A DNA stretch of 64,000 bases from the NCBI GenBank assembly GCA_001566295.1, contig KQ964280.1, positions 44,407 through 108,406 on the forward strand, given 5' to 3'. The position numbers and the translations under genes were made by a program. This document shows positions 41,218 to 50,928 of the stretch, one piece after another. Origin of the DNA: Microdochium bolleyi. Its lineage: Eukaryota; Ascomycota; Sordariomycetes; Xylariales; Microdochiaceae. A model generated the notes under the pieces. It worked only from the letters and a program-made list of their open reading frames with translations, ran no database searches and had not been told where the DNA came from. Positions within the stretch are counted from its first letter, which is position 1; each line of letters opens with the position of its first letter.

Positions 41218-43121
41218 TGTCGGCTGTCTTTGAGATTTCCGATCAGACTGCCCGGAGTTGGAACAACTTCATGACAGGAGCAAGATGCGATGCGGGACAG
41301 GAGCTCATGCCCAGGACTTTCCGAACGGCGATAACGATAAGCACTTGGCCCTGGTTGAGGAACGGGGCCCGGCGTGAACCCGTGGGGTCCGGTCCCGGGA
41401 GCACCAATCTTCATCCCCTACACAGTGACATTTGGACAAAGCAAATATGTACTCTATGATACAGGCTGGACAAAGTCGACAGGACCATGTCCGGGAACAT
41501 TACACACCAGAGAGGATCTTATGCAGCCGGCACGACCTTTATGCATGCAGCAGCGAGAGGCTGCTGCACGCAAGTCCCAAAGTGGGCAGAGTCTGAGCTG
41601 GCAAGAAGGCGGTGTGTCTGAAGCCCGCAGTAGAACCACGACGAACCCCGATGTCGAGCTTGGAGTGCATGAAGCAGGTGGTTGCTCCGGAGCGGGAGCT
41701 CGCATGACCCTGTCGCGAGCACGACGCCCGCCCATTCGAGCCACGACATCGATGGTTAGGCTGGGTGGCTCCGCGCAAGGCCCCCTGCGTGCTCGATAAG
41801 ACAGGCGCATCCATTTGCACGATAGTGAGGTGCTGCTGCAAGAGTCGTGCTCGAGCATTGGCCTGCTCGCGTGGCCTGGCTTGGGCTCCGCTGGGCAGAC
41901 GTGCTTCATGTCCGGTGGCTGGCCTCTGGCTGGTCTCGGGGAGTGAGCTGCCCACGTTCACGGTGTGTCGTGTCGGTCATCGTGTCGGTCATCGATCGTG
42001 GCATTGTCATGTGATGGGCATCTGGCGAGAGTGCCCATGCCCATCGGGACGTCCCAGTGGGAGGTGGTGGACTTGTGCCTTGCGGCTTGCCGTCGAGTCG
42101 TCCGGAGTCCAAAGTCCAGAGTCTAGAGTCCAGCCTCCAGCCTCCTGGACAGGACAGGACAGGACAGGACAGGACAGGACAGGCCAGGTCAGGACAGGAC
42201 AGGGAAGGTGCATTCGGCATGCCGCGCGACCGCCTCCGTGGGCCGGGTGCCCAAGCGGAGGGTGGAGCCCTGCGGCGGCGGCGGTTCGGCAGGAGCACCA
42301 CGGCCTGCCTGCCGTTGTCCACGTCCCTTGATGTGTCTCCTCGCGGCCGTGGTCGTCGTCCTCCCGCCTCTCCAACCTCTGCCTCTGCCTTTGCTACTGC
42401 CTCTGCCCCCTCGACCTGCCAGCACCGCCTCACCTCCCGCCAGAGTCTGGCGTGTCTTGTGCTGCCCCTTCCAAGGCCCTGCCTGTCCTCCCACCCGCGG
42501 ACTGCTATTTGCTGATGCCCAACATCGTGCTCCATCGCCGTCCCTTCGCCCCAGCCCACGGCCGCCTCTAGCTGTCTACCTCGAGGTACAAGGCCCTGAT
42601 CATCACGAGCAGCTTCGCCGTGCTCTCAGAGGCCGGATACACTGCAATTGGCTGCTCCCGCCCCAGCTTCAGGGCCCCCCCCACGTCGCACCTACACCAC
42701 CTGCCGGCTTGCTTCCAGCTTGCTTCCGCCCTCCGTCGTGTGCCTCTCGATTCGACGCGACGCGTGCCCTCGTACGGCCTCCTTCTGCTCGCAGCAGACG
42801 CTCGCTGCTGCAGCTCCTACGTTCCTGCCCCTCCCCTCACAGCCAGACGCCTTCATCGCCACGCCTGCCTTGCCTGAGCCTGCGTCTAAGCTCGTCCCTT
42901 GGCCCAGCTATCGCCTCGTCACAAAGGTACGTCGCTCCTCACTGTCCCCTCATGCCCTTCATAGCTCCAGTCCGACCTTCCCCATGCTCGCCCGGCCCTC
43001 CTCCCCACACCCTGCTCTTGTCATGGGTCTTCCCCAGATTCTGGTGTTTCCGGCCGCTCTCTCAACAACTCTTTTCGTCTTGAGGCGCTACTGCTCCTCT
43101 CGCTCTCTCGCCGTTGCTAAG
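41218..43121. other. Long 5' region with simple repeats
   Basis: About 1.9 kb without a supported gene. It holds the mtg2 promoter, an AGGAC satellite (42147-42203), imperfect AGTCCAGAG-like repeats just before it (42090-42140), a doubled GTCGGTCATCGT near 41970-41997, and a long pyrimidine-rich stretch (42300-43120). A GTACGT donor at about 42928 and acceptor-like sites near 43036 and 43121 suggest an intron in the 5' UTR of the gene starting at 43122. Confidence 0.45.
42147..42203. repeat. AGGAC pentanucleotide satellite
   Basis: About eleven head-to-tail copies of AGGAC with two degenerate units (AGGCC, AGGTC) near the right end. Non-coding as far as I can tell. Confidence 0.95.
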
Positions 43122-43955
43122 ATGCGTTCACGATCCATAGACATCAAGCCACGCAAGTGTATCCTCAAGATGGACCCAGACTGTGCCGTCTGCCATGCCC
43201 CAGCCAACATGGCCTGCAACTGCGAGGCCCGGAGCCTCGAGGTCGCTGTAGAGCAGGCCGAAAACAGAATGATGCAGTCGGTATACGACGAGATCAGGTT
43301 AGTAGTCCCCTACCAGTCGACCAGTGACAAAGAAGTCGGATTTGGCTCGGCATTTATACTGACATGAACCTACAGGAGTTGGGTCCGTCTGCATGCTCAG
43401 GACTACATCCTCGAGTACTTCAAGCAGCTCACAGAGCGTCGTAAGGCTGCTCATGCGGAGCACCTCGACAACCTCACGTCCCATGCCTATTACCACTATC
43501 GCGCGCCGCCGCATCCCAACGAGATTGCTGCGGCACAAGCGACCCTCAAGCGAGGTATCGATGAAGATTGGCGTTCCAGCGTCCAGCGTTATCCCGAAGT
43601 CCTCGAGTACTTCTACAGCCTCGTGTCACTGAGCCTGCCACCCGACTCGGATCCAAGCATCAAAGACCCGCCGTTGAGTGCTCCGAGCGGCGGCTCGCGC
43701 AAAGCACAGCGCCGATCTACGCAGGCACTGCCAGAGCCTATATATGACCGAAACCCATCAGCTGCATTGACAAGAAGGACTCCGCCCCCACCAGCCGGTC
43801 GGCGAGAGCGTGGCAGGGAAAGGTTGACACCAGGGCCTCCCATGATCACTCACCCGCATGCTCCACCTCCTGATCGTCGAGCAAGAACGGCCTTCAGAGG
43901 CGAACGGCATGCCCCCCCTCCGCCGGCTGCTGCCTACTATCCCCATCATTACTAA
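43122..43955 (+). CDS. Conserved fungal-type protein with Cys motif, unknown role
   Basis: Two exons, 43122-43297 and 43376-43955, give 251 aa; AG|G at the join restores an Arg before SWVRLHAQDYILEYF. The N-terminal part has a compact cysteine motif, DCAVCHAPANMACNCEAR (CxxC then CxC), likely a small zinc site. It is followed by a well-ordered helical region up to about residue 150 (EHLDNLTSHAYYHYRAPPHP, LKRGIDEDWRSSVQRYPEVL) and then a Pro/Arg-rich disordered tail ending in PPPPAAAYYPHHY. I believe proteins of this kind are widespread in filamentous ascomycetes, but I know no assigned function. The ATG at 43170 is an alternative start. A zinc-binding RNA or protein adaptor would be a guess. 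Confidence 0.75.
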
Positions 43956-44760
43956 GCGAGCCTGGGTAATCCACGAAGTGCGAGCCACGGCCAACGGATT
44001 AGCCTGGACGTCTGTACATATTCCTCAGCTGGGATATCATACCGCACTGCTCTTCTTCACGATATAACGAAAATAACGACAAAACATATTGGAAACAACA
44101 TTCTATCGCATACACACAAGATTGCTCGCATTTGCATTTCCACTTCAGCATTGCATCAACGGCGCACCGTCGTTGGATATCTCTCTCATGGCGGCCTTGG
44201 ATTTACCAAGCCTACGACGCGGACCGGTGACCCACTGGTCTCTAGGTCTTGCCATTTTCAGAGTCGGTTTCTCTGCAGCGGAATCCGTCTTGGAGGACCC
44301 CGGTTGCGAAAGCTTGGTTTGGACATCAGAATATCCAATCCTTGCTTCCTTACCAAAGTTTTATTTAAAATAAGTTGAATGGTTTCAAACACAATAAATA
44401 CATAATCAAGAATATCATTGGCATCGTATATGCCGGGGCAATCGCCGTAACACGCGGCATGGGAGCAAGCATGAGACAAGAGCCGGACGTCTGGATTCTC
44501 TATAATATTCGAAAAGCCCCATTCCCAGTTTTTAGAAATTGACCTGTCGCTATGATGCCTATTTTACTTTTCCGTTCCACATGAAATGAGCCGAGAAATA
44601 AAAGCCATCTATACCCGAGAACACGTCCCACGAATGCTCTCTGCCTGTTTTTTTGCTGTTACAGATCGTACCCCATGCCAGAGCTGGAGTTGCCTGGCAT
44701 TTGTTCTCTCTAGACCCTAATATCCAGAGGGAGGTGCACGAGAGCGATGACTGCGGAGCT
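43956..44760. other. Convergent 3' region
   Basis: No gene seen in 805 bp. It is AT-richer than the neighbouring genes and lies between two stop codons; it is probably two long 3' UTRs. Confidence 0.45.
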
Positions 44761-46379
44761 CTACTCCTTGTCCTCGAGCGACGTCTCCTTGAGGTCATCA
44801 GCGATGTCGGTCTTGGTGCCGTTGGCCTCGGCGGCGGCCTCTTCGGCCTCGAGCTTCTCGAGCTCCTTCTTGGCCTTCTCGACGTTCTGTGATTCTCAGA
44901 TGTCAGCACAATTGTGTCGGGATAGTGGATGTAATACGATGAGGATGAGAGATCAACTTACGCGCTGAGTCTGAGCCTGCTGGTCTGACTTCCAGTGCTC
45001 GAGCTTGGCCTTGACCTTCTCGATGACGGTGGGGACATCGGCGGCGCTCATGGGAGGGTCAATGCTCAAGAAGGCACAGTCGTCAATGACCGAGGGCGGG
45101 CAGTTGTAGGTCGACTTCTCGGCAGAAGTGCTAGACTTCTTGCCCTTCTTGCCCTTCTTAACAGGGGCAAAGTACTCATCCTCTCGGTCCTCCTTCTTGA
45201 CCAGACGGGTGCCCTTGAGGTCGGCGCCGTCGACCTTGCGCGAGGCCTCCGCGGTCATGCCGCTGCTAGCCAGCAGGGGAGCCTTCTCGGTGGAGACGGA
45301 AGAAGGGTCGAAGAAGTGCAGGAGGCTGTTGGCTCTCCGGATCTCCTCGAGGTAGGCGAGGTCGGAAGCCTCCTCAAGGAACTTCTGAGCCCGCTCCTTC
45401 TTCTTGTCCTTCTCGAACTTCTCGCGCTCGGCCTTTCTGCGCTCGAAGAGTGCGGCACGGGCGTTGCGCTCGTACTCGGCATGGGCCTTCTTCTGACCGT
45501 AGTACTCGTCCTTGAGCTTACGAACGGCCTGGAACTTTTCCTGCTGCTCGGCCTGAAGCTTGGTGCGCTCGTCACGCAGCGAGTTGAGGTTCTTGAAGAC
45601 CTCGTCCTGCTCGGCCTTGATGGTGTCGAGCTCTGCCTGGATCTTGGTATACTCGTCGCTCAGGGCCCGTGTCTCGGGGTCGTCCATGCTGTCGCGAATC
45701 TCCTTGATCTTGGCCTTGAGGTCGGCAATGGCCTTCTCGGAGTTGTCGAAGCCGGCGAAGTTCTTGCGCTGCTTGCGGAGGCTGGAGATCTCGGCAAGGG
45801 CCTTCTTCTCGTCAACGAGCTTCATGAGGCCGCTGTTGACCTGCTTGTCGAGGCGCTCGATCTCGCGGTCAAGGTCATCCGTGCTCTTGAAAGCGACCTT
45901 GCCGCGAGCGGTCTTCTGCTCCGCGATACGGGACTTGAGCTGGTCGTCGAGACGCTTGATCTGGTCCATCTTTGTGTTGCGCGCGGTCTTGCCGGCGCCC
46001 TGCTTGTTGCGGATCTCATTTGCCTTGGCGATGAGCTCTGTGCGGCGCTTTTGCGCAGGAGACTGGGCATCCTTATTCTTGTTGGGAAGGGCCGAGTCGA
46101 CCTTGGCCTTAACAGCATTCTGAACGGCGCGGAAAGGGGTTAGTTGTGAGTTGGGGCGGTGTGAGGATGAGTACAGCAGCGGAATGCACAGCTGACAAAA
46201 GATTGGTGCTTGCTGGGCTGAGGACAACGTACGTAGCGGGCAAAGGCGTCCTGGTACTCCTTCTCTTTCTTGGCCAACTGCTCATTGAAGAGGTCGGCGT
46301 TGGGCCGCTCGGGCTTCTCGAACTTCTTCTTGTCGGCGTCGGCCGCAACGGGCGCAGGGGCGTTCGTGGACTCGGCCAT
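44761..46379 (-). CDS. bfr1: Bfr1-like polysome-associated coiled-coil protein
   Basis: Three exons, 46379-46233, 46119-44962 and 44886-44761, give 476 aa. It is almost entirely charged coiled coil from about 50 to 330, beginning KPERPNADLFNEQLAKKEKE, with blocks such as LIAKANEIRNKQG, KVAFKSTDDLDREIERLD and YYGQKKAHAEYERNARAALF. These match yeast Bfr1, an mRNP component that associates with polysomes and ER, first found as a suppressor of brefeldin A sensitivity. The C-terminal part carries a conserved FAPVKKGKKGKK segment and an acidic end. Introns sit near both ends, a common pattern in these genes. It is divergent from rpb5. Confidence 0.92.
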
Positions 46380-47437
46380 GGCGAATGGAAGCACTCAGGC
46401 TCAGATGATGGCAGGCAGCGCTGTCAAAGGGGTGCAGTGTAGTGAATGTGGACAGAAGACAGGAGGAGCAAGCGGCAGGGATCGAGCAAAAAAAGGGCCA
46501 CCACCCTTAATAATGGTATTGATTGTCTGCAGGACAGCACAGCGCACAGCACCGGGGGAGGAAGGAGCACCTGGGCTGGGCGAGAGTGGGGACGGCCTGG
46601 ACTTGTCGACTGGCTGGGCACACGACTGGGAGCAACGCCTTGTTGTGACTTGTCCGGGCACAACAAAATGAAATTCGTCCATTTCTGGCATCAATGATCG
46701 ACGTCGCCAATTGCATGTCGTGACCCGGGATGTCAGTTGGCGACCGACAATCGATGGCCGGCAAAGATCGCCAAAAGCCCTTCCTGCCCGCTGCCACGAG
46801 CGTCAGGAACACCTCGTCAAGCTTCATGTGCGAGCAGAGAGCAGTTCACCTTTACTGCGTATGTCCAGAAAAGACAGACCATCGCTGTACATTCATTTAT
46901 CCATTCATCTATTCCATTGACGCGGTTCTGCTACTGTGTGCCCATGTTCTTTTGCTTGTTGGCAGGAAGCTGGCGATTGTCCAGAAATGCATGTGGCACC
47001 ACTTCAATTCAGGGTCTGGTCGATTTCACCTGCGCCAGCTCCTTCCGATTATGTAATGCGCCGGGATTCCGTGGTGGAGCTAGCTGGCAGACCAGCGCCT
47101 GCTTGCTGCACTCTGCGTCGCGCCTGCTGAACGCCTGTAGCTGACTCCATGAATTTTTCGCGCGAGGCCGAACCTTTTGCGACAGCCAGGCCGCCTACAT
47201 CGGCCTTCCGCCAACCACAACAACCACCACCACCACCACCACCACCACCGCAACGGCATTGCCTACCGAGCACGACGAAAGGTCTATCGTGCCTGAGTCC
47301 AGATATCCGCGACAACAAGTCTACCAGCCGTGACCGCCGATTGACGAGTTCGACAGATCGAGCTTCACCGCGGCTCGTGCGCACGATCACCTACACCCGC
47401 AACCTCGCGCCTCGCAGCACTCTTTGGAACGCCCGCC
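46380..47437. promoter_or_regulatory. Divergent promoter region, bfr1 and rpb5
   Basis: About 1.06 kb between two outward-facing start codons. No gene fits. A CCA trinucleotide tract (47222-47250) lies about 190 bases before the rpb5 start, in its probable leader. Confidence 0.5.
47222..47250. repeat. CCA trinucleotide tract
   Basis: About nine to ten CCA units in the probable rpb5 5' leader. No in-frame coding context was found. Confidence 0.9.
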
Positions 47438-48316
47438 ATGGCCGACGACGAGCTGAGCCACCAGTCCAACGAGAAGGCCATCGTGAAGACGTGGAGATCA
47501 TGGAGGACAGTCAAGGAGATGGTTGCCGACAGGGTAGGCAGCCCCCGAGAAGATAGAGCCATGGTCTCTAAAGGCTGTTGAGATATCTGACATGTGCTCC
47601 TCCACGGGACAAACAGGGCTACGAGTTGTCTGAATCAGAAGTCAAGATCACGCTCGAGGAGTTTAAGAGGGAGTTCCTCAATGCCGACGGGACCATAATG
47701 TAAGCAATTGCCGAGCAGTACACCATGCCGACCTCTTTCAGCGCCAATCAAGACAGCACACTGACCACGCCGGCCGCGCCTCCCTCGCAGGCGACACAAG
47801 ATGCAGTTCTCAGCACGTCCGAGCGAAGACATGATTAAAAAGTACACACCGCCGCCTACATCCTCCAATCCTGACCCGCAGTCCGAAGCCGGCACGATCT
47901 GGGTTGAGTTCCTCAACGACAGCAGTTTGGGCGCCGAGCAGATGCGCAAGTTCGGCAAGTCCTGCGCCGAGGGCAACTTCCGCACGGGTGTCCTCATCTC
48001 GCACGTCGCCGTGTCCTCATCCGCGAAGAAGGAGATAGCAAAGTTCAGCCAGTGGACCTCGATCGAGTGGTTCCTCGAGGAGGATCTCATCATCAACATC
48101 ACCCACCACGAGCTCGTGCCTAAGCATGTGATTCTCAGCAAGGAGGAAAAGATCGCCCTGCTCAAGCGCTACCGCCTCAAGGAGACGCAGCTGCCGCGTA
48201 TACTGCAGAAGGACCCTGTCGCAAAGTACCTGGGCATGAAGAGAGGTCAGGTTGTCAAGATCATCCGCAAGAGTGAGACGGCTGGTCGGTACGCCAGTTA
48301 CCGGTTATGTGTATAA
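47438..48316 (+). CDS. rpb5: RNA polymerase I/II/III shared subunit Rpb5 (RPABC1)
   Basis: Three exons, 47438-47533, 47617-47699 and 47791-48316, give 234 aa. The jaw domain (WRSWRTVKEMVADRGYELSE, FNADGT-like FLNADGTIMRH, GTIWVEF, VSSSAKKEIAK) is followed by the RPB5 C-terminal domain. The latter has the strongly conserved ITHHELVPKHVILSKEEK, RYRLKETQLPRI, DPVAKYLGMKRGQVVKIIR and ending SETAGRYASYRLCV. Rpb5 is a shared subunit of all three nuclear polymerases, in the lower jaw that contacts downstream DNA. Length exceeds yeast (215 aa) by a modest N-terminal extension. All splice joins fall within conserved blocks. Confidence 0.97.
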
Positions 48317-49401
48317 AAGGCAGCCCCCAGAGGATTTCGACGGACGCGGGAGGATCTATCCACGTCCCCACCGGCTCAGCTACAGGCCAGCAATGTGATT
48401 ATGCGATAGCGGACACAGGTCAGCTGTGCTGGAAGAGATGTGGCGCTGCTGTACATCTCTCGCGAGTCAGTGAGAGTGCGCGAGCGGGGAGGTCGACCAA
48501 CTCAGAATCGGGACTGGTCGACGGAGGATAAGAGAAGAAACGACCTGGGACCATCTGCCAGTTCCGGTCGAAACATGGATGCATTGCGTGCAATCACACC
48601 ATATAGTCAAGATGAGCAGGGTGATGGCGTTTCTAAATTTGGAATCAATTCTTCATTTCCGGATCACACTGCTTGTCCCTTCTATGTGCTTTGTACTAAG
48701 ACCGTATGCATACCAGGCTTGAGGTACTCGAACGCAGACTCATACAGTCCGATTGCATGTGAGCCAAGAGGTCCTCATTTTCACTGCTCATTCGACCAAA
48801 ATCATGGCCTGTACCGTACGTGTTGGTTTGCAATCGAAGCGACATTTATCAATGAAAATCGCGAACGACTCGCTTGTTTGGACTGCGTGCAAATAGTGTA
48901 ATGACTTGTATTGAGCGTTGCAGAACGGGGTATATTGCTATTAAATAACACAACGTGCGACAAGGGAAGACAAATACGGAAGAGGTTGCATGCGGCATAG
49001 GATACACCAGATGATGGCGATTGCAGTAGTCATGGGGACGCCTGGAAGAGACCGCAGAGGATTCTCTGTGCCGATGCCACCACGTCGCGGGGGATGTATC
49101 GTAGATTCATGCCACATGTGTCGCTGCTAGCGTTCAGTTGCTCCGCGTCCGATGCTCACGAGCTAGGTTATAAAATGTCGATATGGCTGCTCAAGAGGCG
49201 CGATAATGACGCGGCGTTACGGTGAGGTGCTTGATTAAGAAAATAGTCTGTGTTGTAAACCTTGTTGTGATGGCGGTTTCTTCTATAGATCATTTAGATT
49301 GTTGTCATGATGTCGTAAATTCGTGAACAGATCTTGCGCAGTATTTCTTCAGAGCTGATGTCTGTGTAGGGTATCGAAGCGGCGGGCATTGCATAATGGG
49401 G
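48317..49401. other. Convergent 3' region, nothing firm
   Basis: About 1.1 kb between the rpb5 stop and the stop of the rhodopsin-like gene. Frames at 48440-48900 lack codon bias and family similarity. The part after 48890 is AT-rich. Confidence 0.4.
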
Positions 49402-50928
49402 TTACTTCAGGAGGCCGCCTACGTCGAGTAGTATAGGTCCTGTGCGTTGCGAGCTCTTCTGCTGAGGGGAGGCATTCATTGCTGGTTGCTGAGCAATCGG
49501 CTGCAGTTCGGTCACTGACTTTGCTTTCGCTTGCGCCGGTTTGCCAGTATTGAAGATGCCGCCCAACTCCTGCAGAATGGCCTGTGAGCCACGCCTGCGT
49601 CCTTTGCCGCTTGCAGGCAAGACTGGTGGTGGCGGCGGCGCACTTGGCGCCATTGGATCAACATTTGATTGCAGACTGTCCCGACCGTTCCGTGGATTGT
49701 CGGCTTCAAGCAAGCCTCCAACGTCGAAGAAAGAGACTCTGCGTTGACTGGCGAACGGGTCGTTCTGTGAGAGCTTTGGCGCCTCACGTGAAAGCAGAGA
49801 GTCGTCGCTTTGCTCGGCATTGCTTCGCTGACGTTGCGGGAAGCGCCAGTTGTTCATGTCCACTGTCAGAGTGGTGCCCGAACTTTGCGATATTTGCGGC
49901 GACGTGTCCAGCTTGGCGCCTTTGACGAGATTGTCTTCGCGTAATTCTTGCTTGACGCCAAGGCCAAGATCCCGAACAAGATCTTCATCGCTTCCCCAGT
50001 GCCGATTTATGGTTGGCCTGCGTTCGGAGGCGCGATCCAGGGAGTCAGCCGCGATCGAGTTGTGTCGGAACTTGATCTTCTTGACTCCTCGATCGCGGAC
50101 AAAGGATCCCAGGACTAGGGCATTGGCGGCAGTAGTAGCGAAGAGCAGATCGACGGATGCCAACAACGAGCGAAGCTGTTGACTCCCGTGCGCCCGGATG
50201 ATGTTTGGCACGCGGTATAATGTCGACGCCACGACCGCAAGGCTGAGTGAGAAGAGAAGTACGAGCTGGATCTTCTTCTTGACAGTCATGTGACTTGTCA
50301 ATATGATGGGAACAGGGAAGAAGACCAGCAAGAGATCTGTGATGACATTGCAGACTGCCATGGTGAGCAGTTGCACAAAGCCTTGCCGACACTGGCCCCC
50401 AGGATCAGGCACGACCTGCCAGTAGTTCTGGAACGGCTGGCACTCCGTGAGGTCTGCGACGCAGACTGCAATGAAGGTGGCAACCAGAGTGCCGCGGATC
50501 ACCTGGAGGAGTATGAGATGGGACCGAGTCCAGGTTGTGCTTGTGAGACGCTTGAAGAACTCGAGGATGGCGTATTTCAGGATCCACATTGTCGCTGCAT
50601 AGAAGATGCGACTCGCGAGAACAAGGCCACTGGCGATCTGCCTTCTGCGCAGTTCCTCGGTGTTTGGTGGGAGGGTGGTGAAGTCGGCATTGTTTGTGCC
50701 CCAGACGAGAATGACATGGACGCATCCCATCCGGATGAAGAGGGGCACAAGGGCGAAGCCGGCGATTCTGTCTTCCTGGAACAGCCTCTCGGACCGGATA
50801 AAGCGACCTGCAACCCTCAGGAGGATGATGGTTGCACAGAACAGAGTGATCCACCAGCAGACCAAGAGCGTTGGCTTGTCTTTGGCGGCGGCGTACAGTG
50901 GCGGTGGTGACGAGTACAATGTCGACAT
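49402..50928 (-). CDS. Fungal rhodopsin-domain (SAT4-type) 7-TM protein
   Basis: Single exon, 508 aa. Seven hydrophobic segments lie in the first 290 or so residues, with the family features: LLVCWWITLFCATIILLRVAG for the first span, EDRIAGFALVPLFIRMG, the WILKYAILEFFKRLT stretch, a CQPFQNYW loop with partner Cys in GGQCRQG, and DLLLVFFPVPIIL. This is the plasma-membrane rhodopsin/SAT4 fold, related to the 7-TM part of Pth11 receptors but without a CFEM domain. The schiff-base lysine of true opsins is not evident, so no light sensing is implied. The cytoplasmic tail of over 200 residues is Ser/Gln/Pro-rich and carries three short GG-hydrophobic motifs, see findings. No ligand known. Confidence 0.88.
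   Translation of the reverse strand: MSTLYSSPPPLYAAAKDKPTLLVCWWITLFCATIILLRVAGRFIRSERLFQEDRIAGFALVPLFIRMGCVHVILVWGTNNADFTTLPPNTEELRRRQIASGLVLASRIFYAATMWILKYAILEFFKRLTSTTWTRSHLILLQVIRGTLVATFIAVCVADLTECQPFQNYWQVVPDPGGQCRQGFVQLLTMAVCNVITDLLLVFFPVPIILTSHMTVKKKIQLVLLFSLSLAVVASTLYRVPNIIRAHGSQQLRSLLASVDLLFATTAANALVLGSFVRDRGVKKIKFRHNSIAADSLDRASERRPTINRHWGSDEDLVRDLGLGVKQELREDNLVKGAKLDTSPQISQSSGTTLTVDMNNWRFPQRQRSNAEQSDDSLLSREAPKLSQNDPFASQRRVSFFDVGGLLEADNPRNGRDSLQSNVDPMAPSAPPPPPVLPASGKGRRRGSQAILQELGGIFNTGKPAQAKAKSVTELQPIAQQPAMNASPQQKSSQRTGPILLDVGGLLK

Noticed and set aside
42208..43083. A 291-codon Pro/Leu-rich frame in a pyrimidine-rich stretch
   Set aside because: Composition follows the C/T-rich DNA. 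All three frames are open over much of it, and splice signals point to a 5' UTR.
44995..46143. A long plus-strand open frame (382 codons) opposite bfr1
   Set aside because: It is Leu/Gly-rich in the manner of an antisense shadow of a GC-biased coiled-coil gene, and has no family similarity.
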